Assembly (NCBI GenBank): GCA_964405665.1
Contig: CAYOOT010000016.1
Coordinates: 1 to 44,081, forward strand
From: CAYOOT01 sp964405665
Lineage (GTDB): Bacteria > Bdellovibrionota_C > UBA2361 > SZUA-149 > CAZDWZ01
Direction: 5' to 3'
DNA length: 44,081 bases
Of this stretch, positions 7,422 to 15,022 are shown piece after piece (the stretch's first letter is position 1; every line of letters starts with the position of its first letter). Position numbers and translations under genes: made by a program. The notes below the pieces were generated by a model. The model saw nothing but the letters and a program-made list of their open reading frames with translations. It did no database searches and had not been told where the DNA came from.

Positions 7422-8270
7422 CTAGCATAAATGAAATTGTAAACCCTTTTTCCCTTTTGTGGAGACGCATTTTATTGGAATATTAACTGAAGAAAATTCT
7501 TTCTCAGTTTTTAACAATCGTAAAAACCAAGAAGAATTCCTTCCATTAAATTCAATAATTTCTCCTTTTTTGATTGACCAAAGAGAATTTAAAGACAAAT
7601 TAGACAGTTTTAATTCCAAATTAAAAAATAATATAATCTTTTGATTCAAAATTTTTTTATTAATTGTTAGCCGCAAATGAGACTTGATCCGCAAAAGCAC
7701 TTTTTCTGAAAGCAGGAGAACTATCTGGTATTCCGACTCCAATAATTTAAATTTTAATTTTAAAAAGATCGCTTCTTTTAAATTAATTTTATCTGCCAAT
7801 TCGTCTTCAGCAAATTGCTGGGCGACATAATTGGCTCCCACTAAGTATATCCGCTGTGTAAGGAAAAATTTTTCTCTAATTAGCAGGTAAACCACCAAAT
7901 AACTTAGAGCAGTAATTTCCTTTAGAGAAATATCACTAAGTATCGGATATTCTTTTTGTTGAATAATCTGAGAAGTCAATTCAATTACCAACTCCGGCGG
8001 AAAAATTATCATTAAGTTTTCTTGAAATACCCGCAAATGCAAATACAGACCGCGGTCAAAAGTACTTAAAATACCGGCCTCTTCTCTTTCGTTAAGCAGT
8101 TCTATTTTGGATATTAAGTTATTAGTTTTTTTATTAATGGCATTTTTTAGTGTTACTAAAAATTCATCAATTCCCAGCATTTCACGCAGGCTGAAAATTG
8201 TGCGCCGATCTTTTCCCCTGTCGTTAAGAGAAATTGCTTCCAATAAACTTTGATTTAAATTTGAGATCAC
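7422..8270 (-). CDS. SctQ-like C-ring protein, N-terminal type
   Basis: This 282-residue cytoplasmic protein starts at GTG 8270, overlapping the upstream stop by four bases (GTGA), which implies coupled translation. It contains mixed alpha/beta segments in the middle (LYLHLRVFQENLMIIFPPEL) and a beta-rich SpoA-like end (IKKGEIIEFNGRNSSWFLRLL). Context just before a SpoA/FliN gene suggests the SctQ sorting-platform subunit that binds export ATPase complexes and chaperones. Similarity is weak, so the call relies on gene order, length and the SpoA-like end. Confidence 0.6.
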   Translation of the reverse strand: MISNLNQSLLEAISLNDRGKDRRTIFSLREMLGIDEFLVTLKNAINKKTNNLISKIELLNEREEAGILSTFDRGLYLHLRVFQENLMIIFPPELVIELTSQIIQQKEYPILSDISLKEITALSYLVVYLLIREKFFLTQRIYLVGANYVAQQFAEDELADKINLKEAIFLKLKFKLLESEYQIVLLLSEKVLLRIKSHLRLTINKKILNQKIILFFNLELKLSNLSLNSLWSIKKGEIIEFNGRNSSWFLRLLKTEKEFSSVNIPIKCVSTKGKKGLQFHLC

Positions 8271-8605
8271 AAGCGATTATTTTTAATAATTGTTTTTATT
8301 TCTTCAAATATATTTTCTTTCTTTTCTGAAATTTTTATGTTGGCATGATTAAAAGTGTCTTTAATTAACTGCTCAACAGCGGTTTGCGGAATTCCTTTTA
8401 AACATTTTGCCAATCTGATGGCATTTTGCCGCTCGTCATTAGCCAGGCAATGAGCATAGGCAATAATATTTTGTTTATCCTGAAGATATGCAAATGATAA
8501 AAGTAATTCACAACGTGTTGAACAATTTAATCCTAGGCTTCTGCTAATCACGACCGATTTCCTATTCGGGCACCAATGAAATGGTGCCCCTATATTATTG
8601 CTCAA
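8267..8605 (-). CDS. Small T3SS-operon protein of unknown family
   Basis: This gene lies between sctJ and the sctQ-like gene. A TTG at 8605 overlaps the sctJ stop (TTGA), and its own TGA overlaps the next GTG. From TTG it has 112 residues, but codons 6-14 (GAPFHWCPN) are translated from a half-copy of the GGGGCACC repeat. GTG 8551, preceded by AGGAAA, gives a 94-residue protein free of repeat sequence and may be the real start. The body is helical, with cysteines in NCSTRCELLL, YAHCLAND and AKCLKG. Its position would suit SctK or another sorting-platform accessory, but I recognise no motif. Confidence 0.55.
   Translation of the reverse strand: MSNNIGAPFHWCPNRKSVVISRSLGLNCSTRCELLLSFAYLQDKQNIIAYAHCLANDERQNAIRLAKCLKGIPQTAVEQLIKDTFNHANIKISEKKENIFEEIKTIIKNNRL
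8567..8593. repeat. GGGGCACC element, single-hairpin half copy
   Basis: GGGCACCA-ATGAAA-TGGTGCCC forms a single hairpin corresponding to one half of the 76-bp element at 4065-4140. It has a different loop and an A-T pair where the other copies have C-G pairs. It lies just downstream of the sctJ stop, inside the 5' end of the following frame. Confidence 0.8.
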
Positions 8606-9369
8606 AAAACTAAATTATTAGTTTTTGCTAATACTTCTTCTTTTGTAATTTCCTTGTCTATACTTTCGCCAATATGTACTCGTTGTTTCCTTTTTTTTCT
8701 TTTTTTATAAAATAAAAAAAGAATGCCCAATAAAAAAATTCCCGTTCCCCAAGCCAGATAAATGCAAAACGGCTTTCCTGTGCTTTTGTAATCTTTCTTC
8801 ACAACTGTAATTTTTTGTTCGGAAATTATTAAAGAGATTTTCTCGGGAACAATACCACTGGCACCGGAAACAATTTGTTTTATTTCTGCTTCATTAATCT
8901 CTACTTTTTCTTTGACCATTAACAAAACCGAAGCTGTGGCCGGAGTTTTGTTGGGAGAAACAAAGTCCGGTGTCAATGGAAAATTAAGATGTACTCTGGC
9001 TTCCAAAACTCCCCAATATCGTTCTAAGGTTTGTTCCAAACCCCAAGCCAGTTCTTTGAGCAATAACTGATTTTTTTCTTCTCTCGATTGTAGAATACTT
9101 TTAGATTGTTCTTTAAAACGATTAACATCTCGTAAAAGTATTCTGCTTTTTTCGATGATTCCCAGAGCCCTTTGCGCTTGATCTGCAGCAACGCTGATTT
9201 GCCAAAAAGAACCAAGTCTCTCTTTGGAAACGGCTATTTCGTTATTTTCTAAAATCAATTTTAATTGATTTGCCCTCAATTCATCCAAATCATGCACGAT
9301 CACTTCACGACATGATGTTATAAAAAATAAGAACAAATAAGTAATATTTTTTCCGCTTCTAACAAGCAT
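8602..9369 (-). CDS. sctJ: Type III secretion inner-membrane ring lipoprotein SctJ
   Basis: SctJ (YscJ/PrgK/MxiJ family) forms the periplasmic side of the T3SS inner-membrane ring and is homologous to the FliF N-terminus. From ATG 9369 it has 255 residues: a lipoprotein leader ending FITSC (Cys20), first ring-building motif (DLDELRANQLKLILENNEI), linker, second ring-building motif (YWGVLEARVHLNFP through IKQIVSGASGIVPEKISLII), one membrane helix (about 202-220) and a basic tail KKRKKRKQR. The longer open frame starts inside the sigma-factor gene. ATG 9369 is preferred because it creates a proper lipoprotein signal and overlaps the sigma stop by 11 bases (ATGCTTGTTAG). A lipobox plus C-terminal helix separates SctJ from flagellar FliF. 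Confidence 0.9.
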   Translation of the reverse strand: MLVRSGKNITYLFLFFITSCREVIVHDLDELRANQLKLILENNEIAVSKERLGSFWQISVAADQAQRALGIIEKSRILLRDVNRFKEQSKSILQSREEKNQLLLKELAWGLEQTLERYWGVLEARVHLNFPLTPDFVSPNKTPATASVLLMVKEKVEINEAEIKQIVSGASGIVPEKISLIISEQKITVVKKDYKSTGKPFCIYLAWGTGIFLLGILFLFYKKRKKRKQRVHIGESIDKEITKEEVLAKTNNLVF

Positions 9370-10096
9370 AACTGGCAAGTCTTTCTTCGCAAGATTGCTG
9401 ATAAAGCTCGGTTTCTTTGCGTAATAATTCCAAAGCTCTTTTATGAAGACGGGAAATCCAACTTCTAGAAACGTTATTTTTTTCTTTACGGATTCGAGCA
9501 AAATTTTTTCCTTGAAAATAATGCTCAATTAGGACTTGTCTTTCTTTTGCCGGAAGTTTTTCTAACAATATCCGAAGATATTTTTTTAAGCTGGACTTTA
9601 TTGCTACAGTTTCCGGATCTAATTGTTTGGCATAGCTAATTTGCACCCCATAATCATTATAATGAGAAATTAAATAATGAATTTTCAAGCCCAGTTCATC
9701 TGTAGAATTTACGATACTGACCAGACTTTTTAAGTCCCGAGGCATCCGATAATACAATTTTTTTAATTTTCTTTTTTCGCCTTCTTTGATTTTCTCACCT
9801 TTATTTTCAGTAATCACGCTATATCCTAGATAATCAAAACCGCCCCGGCGCAACAAATCACACATCGCTCCAACTATTCTGTAATAAGAATATGATTTAA
9901 AATCCACTCCACAACTAGAATCAAAACGTTTTGCTGCAGAACATAAACCAAGAAAAGCCGCTGCTTCGTATTCTTCATAGTCAATATTAAAAAAAGTTCT
10001 GGCTTGATAGAATTTTTTAGCCAGCTTTTTTGCATAAATAATATTGCTCTCAATGATTTTTGAATACTCTTGAACTGCTATTTCTTGCTTTGACAT
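9359..10096 (-). CDS. RNA polymerase sigma factor, FliA/WhiG (sigma-28)-like
   Basis: This 245-residue sigma-70 family factor would direct RNA polymerase to a specific promoter class. Region 2 includes DYEEYEAAAFLGLCSAAKRFD and FKSYSYYRIVGAMCDLLRRG, the typical sigma-28 form. Region 4 has LPAKERQVLIEHYFQGKNFA and a helix-turn-helix ending VSRSWISRLHKRALELLRK. Region 1 is absent. The start is ATG 10096 after a perfect AAGGAG. It is the first gene of the T3SS operon and overlaps sctJ, so it is probably made together with the apparatus and could switch on late secretion genes, as FliA does in flagella; that role is inference. No anti-sigma factor is visible. Confidence 0.83.
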   Translation of the reverse strand: MSKQEIAVQEYSKIIESNIIYAKKLAKKFYQARTFFNIDYEEYEAAAFLGLCSAAKRFDSSCGVDFKSYSYYRIVGAMCDLLRRGGFDYLGYSVITENKGEKIKEGEKRKLKKLYYRMPRDLKSLVSIVNSTDELGLKIHYLISHYNDYGVQISYAKQLDPETVAIKSSLKKYLRILLEKLPAKERQVLIEHYFQGKNFARIRKEKNNVSRSWISRLHKRALELLRKETELYQQSCEERLASYAC

Positions 10097-10607
10097 TTTT
10101 ACTCCTTGATAGAAGGTCACTATTCAAGGTAGCTATTGCAAGCTCATGCCAAATTATCTAAGAAAAAAAATAATTATAATTCTAAAGATTTAGGAAATTA
10201 CTGCCTGACGTATATTGCGCCTCTTGAAGTAAATCACCTCAAAATTTTTAATTTTTCTTATCTCTAAATTTAAAGCCTTAAACTTTCGATTATTTGGATA
10301 AGGCAGTAACTAAAAATACCTAATTATTCTAGAAAACACTCAATAAGACTAGCTAAGTTGTCTAAATTATTTAATAATTTTGTATCATTTAAGTAAAGAA
10401 ACCTTATATTTTGCCGATTATATAATTGAGAAATTGCTTAATTTGGGGGTTTTAACAGTAATACTTTTTAAAAATTTGAAAAGTTTATCTCAATTGTCTC
10501 ATCAAAATGCTGTGATCTTGTATTTAGCCCCAGGCTACACTTTAGGAGATCGCAGTATTAATTTTGCATATAAAATTAGTTTCTTAAACTTTTTTGGGGT
10601 TAAAAAG
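10097..10607. other. Intergenic region between sigma factor and cysteine-rich protein genes
   Basis: This AT-rich 511-base region must hold the two divergent promoters. I see a near sigma-54 motif on the minus strand at 10137-10151 (TGGCAT...TTGCA, one base short in the spacer) and a perfect 9-bp inverted repeat TTACTGCCT/AGGCAGTAA at 10198-10206 and 10301-10309. The open frame 10380-10607 continues in frame into the next gene but lacks a convincing start and precedes a clean signal peptide, so it is taken as untranslated. Confidence 0.5.
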
Positions 10608-13600
10608 ATGAAAAAATCCATAATCAGCTTTTCTATATTTATTCTTAGTTTAATCTGTTGTTACAATACCTATGCAGCACCGATTGCAGGAAGCCCTGAG
10701 GGATCCTTTTGTCCATCAGGACAAACTGTCTGTGGTGGCGTTTGCGTGAGTAATGTTTGCTCCAGTGTTAAAACTTTTAATACTGCAACATGCACTTGTA
10801 AGTGTTCCTCAAATTGCCCTGCTACTGGTCAAATTCAAGATTCAAACACTTGTGCTTGCAATTGCCCTTCTGGACAAACTGTAGTAGCTGGTCTTTGTTG
10901 CCCAGGATCAATGCCTTATAATGTTGGCGGTACATGCAGTATTTGTAATGCTGTAGGAAGAAGTAAAGTAACTGGCTCAACAGAACCTGATGGTTGTTGT
11001 CCAACAGGACAAGTATTTGAAGTCGGAGCTTGCAGAGCTCCTTGTACGGCACCAAACAATATTCGTTGGAGTGATGCAACGTGTCATGATTGCCCACAAG
11101 ATAAATATAAAACAAACGGACAATGTTGTCTTGCTGGACAAATTTACGAAATAGGCGCTTGTAGAGCACCTTGTACAGCACCAAATAATATTCGCTGGAG
11201 TGATGCAACGTGTCATGATTGTCCGCAAGATAAATACAAAGTAAATGGTGGATGCTGTCCTGCCGGATACGATTATTTAGGCGGATCTTGCAGGGCGCCT
11301 TGTGGCGGAGCCACTCCTTATCGTTGGAACAGTGATTATGCCTGCCATGATTGTCCGGAAGGTGCTTATAAAACTAACGGTCAATGTTGTGTTAATGGAC
11401 TTGTCTACGAAGCAGGTGCTTGTCGAACACCTTGTACTGGCTCAACCCCTTATCGTTGGTCAGATAATGCTTGTCATGAATGCCCTCAAGATAAATACCT
11501 AGTGAAAGGTCAATGCTGTCCTGCCGGATACGATTATTTAGGCGGATCCTGCAGAGCTCCTTGTGGTGGCTCAACTCCTTATCGTTGGAACAGTGATTAT
11601 GCCTGCCATGATTGTCCGGAAGGTGCTTATAAAACTAACGGTCAATGTTGTGTTAATGGATATGTATACGAAGTAGCAGCTTGTAGGTTACCTTGTGGCG
11701 GAGCTAATCCTTATCGCTGGGCAGATGGTTCATGCCAACCTTGTCCGCAAAATAATTATCGGACTAACGGAGCATGTTGTCCCGCTGGACAAGTTTACGA
11801 AGCCGGTGCTTGTCGAGCACCTTGTGGTGGAACTACTCCTCATCGTTGGATTGACGGATCATGTCATGAGTGTGGACAAGGCGGTTACCCAACTAATGGA
11901 GGATGTTGTCTTGCCGGATATGTTTTTGAAGTAGGGATGTGCAGATTACCTTGCGGTGGAGCTAATCCTTATCGCTGGGGAACTGATGGCTCATGTCAGC
12001 CTTGTCCTTTAAATACTTACAAAACTAACGGAGCATGTTGTCCTGCTGGGCAAGTTTACGAAGCTGGTGCTTGTCGCGCACCTTGTGGTGGCACTACTCC
12101 TCATCGTTGGATTGACGGATCATGTCATGAGTGTGGACAAGGCGGTTACCCAACTAATGGAGGATGTTGTCTTGCCGGATATGTTTTTGAAGTAGGGATG
12201 TGCAGATTACCTTGCGGTGGAGCTAATCCTTATCGCTGGGGAACTGATGGCTCATGTCAGCCTTGTCCCCTAAATACTTATCTCAGTAACGGAGCATGCT
12301 GTCCTGCGGGGCAAGTTTACGAAGTAGGAGCCTGTAGAGCACCTTGCTATGGAGTTTATCCTTATCGCTGGAGTGATGGATTATGTCATGAGTGTCCACA
12401 AAATCAATACAGGACCAATGGACAATGCTGTCCAGGTGGATACGTATTTGAAGTCTGGGCTTGCAGACTACCTTGCGGCGGGGCTTACCCGTATCGCTGG
12501 GGTGATGGATTATGTCACGATTGCCCAGAAGGTAATTACAGAACAAACGGACAATGCTGTCCTGGCGGATATGTTTTTGAAGCAGGGGCTTGTCGAATAC
12601 CTTGTCCTCCTACTGCTCCTTATCGAGTGGCTTCAAACGGAACATGTAGCGCCTGCCAATATTATTTAGGTACTCTAGAATATTGTTTTGAGGCCAATAA
12701 AAAAGCGACTAAAAAGCATAATTTTAATGCAGAGGGTATTCAATGCAATTCTGGAAAAGCACTTACTTTAGATCCTAATGCAAACCAACTCTCCTGTATC
12801 GATGCAATTTTGGCAAGCTGCCCAGCAAACGCCGAGGCTATCAATGCTAATATTAAAGTCAATACTACCGGTGTTTCCAAAAACACCAGAGTCGTAGGGA
12901 ACGATACACCTGATGCTTCTTTCTCAGGTGATAATATCTATGGAGACGATGCCATATTAGCTTGTTTTTCTAAGATAGCCGACCAGGCAAAGGGATCCCC
13001 TGCTGGTACAACATATGGAATACTTCAAAAGAGTTTCACAGACTCAAACGAGGCAGAAGACGGATGGAAAGGTAACACAATATTTGTAATGGATAATAAC
13101 TGCCAGGGAGTAGCTCTTCCTCCAGGTGCTAGGACTTGTGGCAAGGTCGATGTTTACGCTTACGTCTCTCCGATTTCATTATTGTTGGATTCCAATTTCG
13201 ATATTGATAGCGAAACCTCAGTTGTAAACTTCCCTTTAAATATGGGTAAAGCTGATAAATGGTATACTTGGAAAGCTTCCAAGAAAGCTCCTTTGTTAGT
13301 CTACGACCCAAGACATCAGGGACAAATTACTTCTGCTACACAATTATTCGGTGAGTGGACTTTTGGTGGAAAGAAATCCGCAAGCTTAAATAACAAATTA
13401 GCACAATCAACTAAGTGGGCTAATGGTTATGAAGCTTTGGCAACAATGGATTCTAACTATGACGGAAAGATTTCCGATTCTGAATTGGAAAGCTTAGCAC
13501 TTTGGTTTGATGAAAACGGTAATGGTATTTCTGAAAAAGGAGAAGTGCGTTCCCTTAAAGAAAGTGGAATTATTTCTTTATTTTACAAAACTGACAAAAC

Positions 13601-14267
13601 TGATCCTTTAACAAAAAACATTTTTGCAAACATTGGTTTTGAAAGAATGATCGATGGTAAAATTGAAACTGGTCGTTCCGTGGACTGGTATGGAGAAGAA
13701 GCAAATTCTTCTCTCGAATCAGGAATTCGCCAACAACTTTTAAATACACTAGAAGGCAATCAACAAAGTTCCAATAGGACAGAAAGTTTTATTGCTAAAG
13801 AAAGTAAAGAACAGGCAAAAACAGAAAATCCGGCAACCACAACGAATGAACCGGATAAAATTTCCGGAGTTTGGGACTGGAAAATGGAAAATTCCCTAAA
13901 TGAAAAACTAAGAAAGGAAGGAATGACCACTCATGGTTCTCTAATCTTAAAAAATAAAGCAAATATTATTCAAGGAGCAAGTTTAATCGAAGCGCCGATT
14001 GTAAATCGAGAAGGTAAGATCTTTAGTTATATGGTAATGACTCCTCTTAAAGGAACAGTTACAAAACAAAAAGAAGCCGAACAACCTTCGATTATTTCCT
14101 TTGAAGTTCCCGGCACTAAAGCAATTACCAAAAACACAGCAACACTTTCTGCTGATGCAAAAGTAATGAATGGAACAAGTGAAATGATCAAAATGGAAAA
14201 AGGTAAACGGACAGTATTTAAATATAGCTGGACTGCAAAAAGAAAAGAGTTTAAAAAAGGTTCTTAG
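10608..14267 (+). CDS. Secreted cysteine-rich repeat protein with EF-hand-like C-terminal region
   Basis: From ATG 10608 the protein has 1219 residues. A signal peptide (MKKSIISFSIFILSLICC, cleaved near NTYAA) directs export. Residues 30-125 are Cys-rich. Residues about 127-684 comprise thirteen tandem units of 43-44 residues with six cysteines each: CC at the start, then CR.PC, then C..C, with conserved PYRW or IRW and a TNG near the end. About 78 repeat cysteines suggest many disulphides in a rod. The C-terminal part resembles the calcium-binding region of RTX-type secreted proteins: LLVYDPRHQGQITS, LFGEWTFGG, NGYEALA, EF-hand-like DSNYDGKISDSE (near 947) and DENGNGISEKGE, then LKESGIISL. 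A probable surface or extracellular adhesin; family of the repeat not recognised. Units 7-8 and 9-10 are recent 261-bp duplicates. Confidence 0.85.
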   Translation: MKKSIISFSIFILSLICCYNTYAAPIAGSPEGSFCPSGQTVCGGVCVSNVCSSVKTFNTATCTCKCSSNCPATGQIQDSNTCACNCPSGQTVVAGLCCPGSMPYNVGGTCSICNAVGRSKVTGSTEPDGCCPTGQVFEVGACRAPCTAPNNIRWSDATCHDCPQDKYKTNGQCCLAGQIYEIGACRAPCTAPNNIRWSDATCHDCPQDKYKVNGGCCPAGYDYLGGSCRAPCGGATPYRWNSDYACHDCPEGAYKTNGQCCVNGLVYEAGACRTPCTGSTPYRWSDNACHECPQDKYLVKGQCCPAGYDYLGGSCRAPCGGSTPYRWNSDYACHDCPEGAYKTNGQCCVNGYVYEVAACRLPCGGANPYRWADGSCQPCPQNNYRTNGACCPAGQVYEAGACRAPCGGTTPHRWIDGSCHECGQGGYPTNGGCCLAGYVFEVGMCRLPCGGANPYRWGTDGSCQPCPLNTYKTNGACCPAGQVYEAGACRAPCGGTTPHRWIDGSCHECGQGGYPTNGGCCLAGYVFEVGMCRLPCGGANPYRWGTDGSCQPCPLNTYLSNGACCPAGQVYEVGACRAPCYGVYPYRWSDGLCHECPQNQYRTNGQCCPGGYVFEVWACRLPCGGAYPYRWGDGLCHDCPEGNYRTNGQCCPGGYVFEAGACRIPCPPTAPYRVASNGTCSACQYYLGTLEYCFEANKKATKKHNFNAEGIQCNSGKALTLDPNANQLSCIDAILASCPANAEAINANIKVNTTGVSKNTRVVGNDTPDASFSGDNIYGDDAILACFSKIADQAKGSPAGTTYGILQKSFTDSNEAEDGWKGNTIFVMDNNCQGVALPPGARTCGKVDVYAYVSPISLLLDSNFDIDSETSVVNFPLNMGKADKWYTWKASKKAPLLVYDPRHQGQITSATQLFGEWTFGGKKSASLNNKLAQSTKWANGYEALATMDSNYDGKISDSELESLALWFDENGNGISEKGEVRSLKESGIISLFYKTDKTDPLTKNIFANIGFERMIDGKIETGRSVDWYGEEANSSLESGIRQQLLNTLEGNQQSSNRTESFIAKESKEQAKTENPATTTNEPDKISGVWDWKMENSLNEKLRKEGMTTHGSLILKNKANIIQGASLIEAPIVNREGKIFSYMVMTPLKGTVTKQKEAEQPSIISFEVPGTKAITKNTATLSADAKVMNGTSEMIKMEKGKRTVFKYSWTAKRKEFKKGS
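11774..12298 (+). repeat. Tandem 261-bp duplication inside the cysteine-rich gene
   Basis: Two adjacent 261-bp blocks, each encoding two 43-44-residue units, are almost identical; the stretch from about 11833 to 12006 matches the one 261 bases downstream. An older pair with the same 261-bp offset occurs at about 11255 and 11516. The array grows by two-unit steps and is likely to vary in length between strains. Confidence 0.85.
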
Positions 14268-14304
14268 TAAAAACTTTATTCGTTTTGGTGCTCTGAAAAA
14301 AAAA

Positions 14305-14773
14305 GGTTAAAGACTTACCATAAGCAGGATTCTGTTCGCCCTGAGTAAGCCTTTAGCCCAAAGGACTAAAGGCGCATCGAAGGGTTTGTCCTTCCATAAT
14401 ATACTCAGAGCACTCCAAACATTCATCTAAGCGACTTACCTGGAGAATAGCGGCGAGCAGCCATGAAGTTAAATTTTTGTATAACTTCTCCCCTGTTTAG
14501 TCTTGCACCAGTTGAGGTTTACATAGCTATCTTAGTTACCTAAGATACTGGTGAGCTCTTACCTCACCGTTTCATCCTTACTCTCCCCTTTTGTTGTAGT
14601 ATTGCTACATTAGGCAGTGTTGCCCTAACAAAAGGGGAGAGCGGTCTACTTTCTGTTGCACTATCTCTGAGTTTTTAAACTCAGGCTGTTTTTTACAGCC
14701 AACTTGCTCTTTGGTGTCCTGACTTTCCTCTCGCTTAATTAATAAGCAAGCGTTTGGAAATAAGCCTTTAACC
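14305..14773 (-). ncRNA. rnpB: RNase P RNA, bacterial type A
   Basis: This is the catalytic RNA that trims tRNA 5' leaders. Reading the reverse strand, the conserved GAGGAAAGTCAGGACACC near the 5' end, AGTGCAACAGAAAGTAGACCGC, GGTAAGAGCTCACC, TAGATGAATG and the 3' end GAACAGAATCCTGCTTATGG appear in the order of bacterial type A RNase P RNA. The terminal helix P1 can be paired over 14 bp between 14760-14773 and 14305-14318. Helix P12 is unusually long and AT/GC-block palindromic (14581-14644). A T-run follows the 3' end at about 14295-14304. It is flanked by the cysteine-rich gene and hsp20. Confidence 0.95.
14581..14644. repeat. Palindrome within P12 of RNase P RNA
   Basis: The arms CTCTCCCCTTTTGTT (14581-14595) and AACAAAAGGGGAGAG (14628-14642) are a perfect 15-bp inverted repeat. 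They occupy the variable P12 helix between the conserved P11 strands. The same AAAAGGGGAGAGCG block occurs in the intergenic palindrome 6642-6717. Confidence 0.8.
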
Positions 14774-14900
14774 AAAACTAATTATATCTAAAAACGCTTA
14801 TTTATTCTATCAATTGCCAACAGATTTTAAAAAAATACAAAATTTAACTAAATTATTAATAATTAAAGTATCTTAAATTATTCTATCAATCTCACATTCA

Positions 14901-15020
14901 GATAAAAATTTAAGGTAAATTTTTATCCTCCCCTTGCCCCAACGCATTTCGATGCTTAAATTAAAGCAACTAATTGGGTAGATAAATAATATCCAATCGA
15001 TTATTTTAAAGGAGGATAAA
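14901..15020 (+). promoter_or_regulatory. Structured hsp20 leader with anti-Shine-Dalgarno: candidate RNA thermometer
   Basis: The leader contains a perfect 12-bp hairpin (14901-14912 with 14916-14927), a short GCAT-TTCG-ATGC hairpin (14944-14955) and an 8-bp hairpin with one G-U pair (14973-14980 with 14990-14997). Segment 14922-14931 (TTTATCCTCC) is exactly complementary over 10 bases to the ribosome binding site 15011-15020 (GGAGGATAAA). The first hairpin and the long-range pairing share bases, so they exclude each other. Small heat-shock genes often carry such thermometers. An alternative reading is that CCTCCCCTTG is part of a heat-shock promoter -35 box. Confidence 0.5.
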
Positions 15021-15022
15021 TT

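Noticed and set aside
9370..9528. A longer sctJ start
   Set aside because: It lies inside the sigma-factor gene, and the ATG at 9369 gives an ideal lipoprotein leader and a stop-start overlap.
10261..10310. Sigma-28 promoter (TAAA...ATAA) in front of the cysteine-rich gene
   Set aside because: The spacing between the two boxes is about four bases short of the FliA consensus and the GCCG part is missing.
10380..10607. N-terminal extension of the cysteine-rich protein
   Set aside because: The extension begins at a non-ATG codon without a ribosome binding site and would bury the signal peptide that starts at ATG 10608.
11250..12660. CRISPR-like array
   Set aside because: The repeats are coding, in frame, 129-132 bases long and continuous without spacers.
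10822..12669. Several open frames of 60-128 codons in other frames of the cysteine repeats
   Set aside because: They are by-products of the repetitive composition of the main gene; their translations have no domain and change with each repeat.
14295..14310. Classical rho-independent terminator after rnpB
   Set aside because: A T-run is present, but the preceding stem is P1 of the RNA itself, so I do not list a separate terminator.
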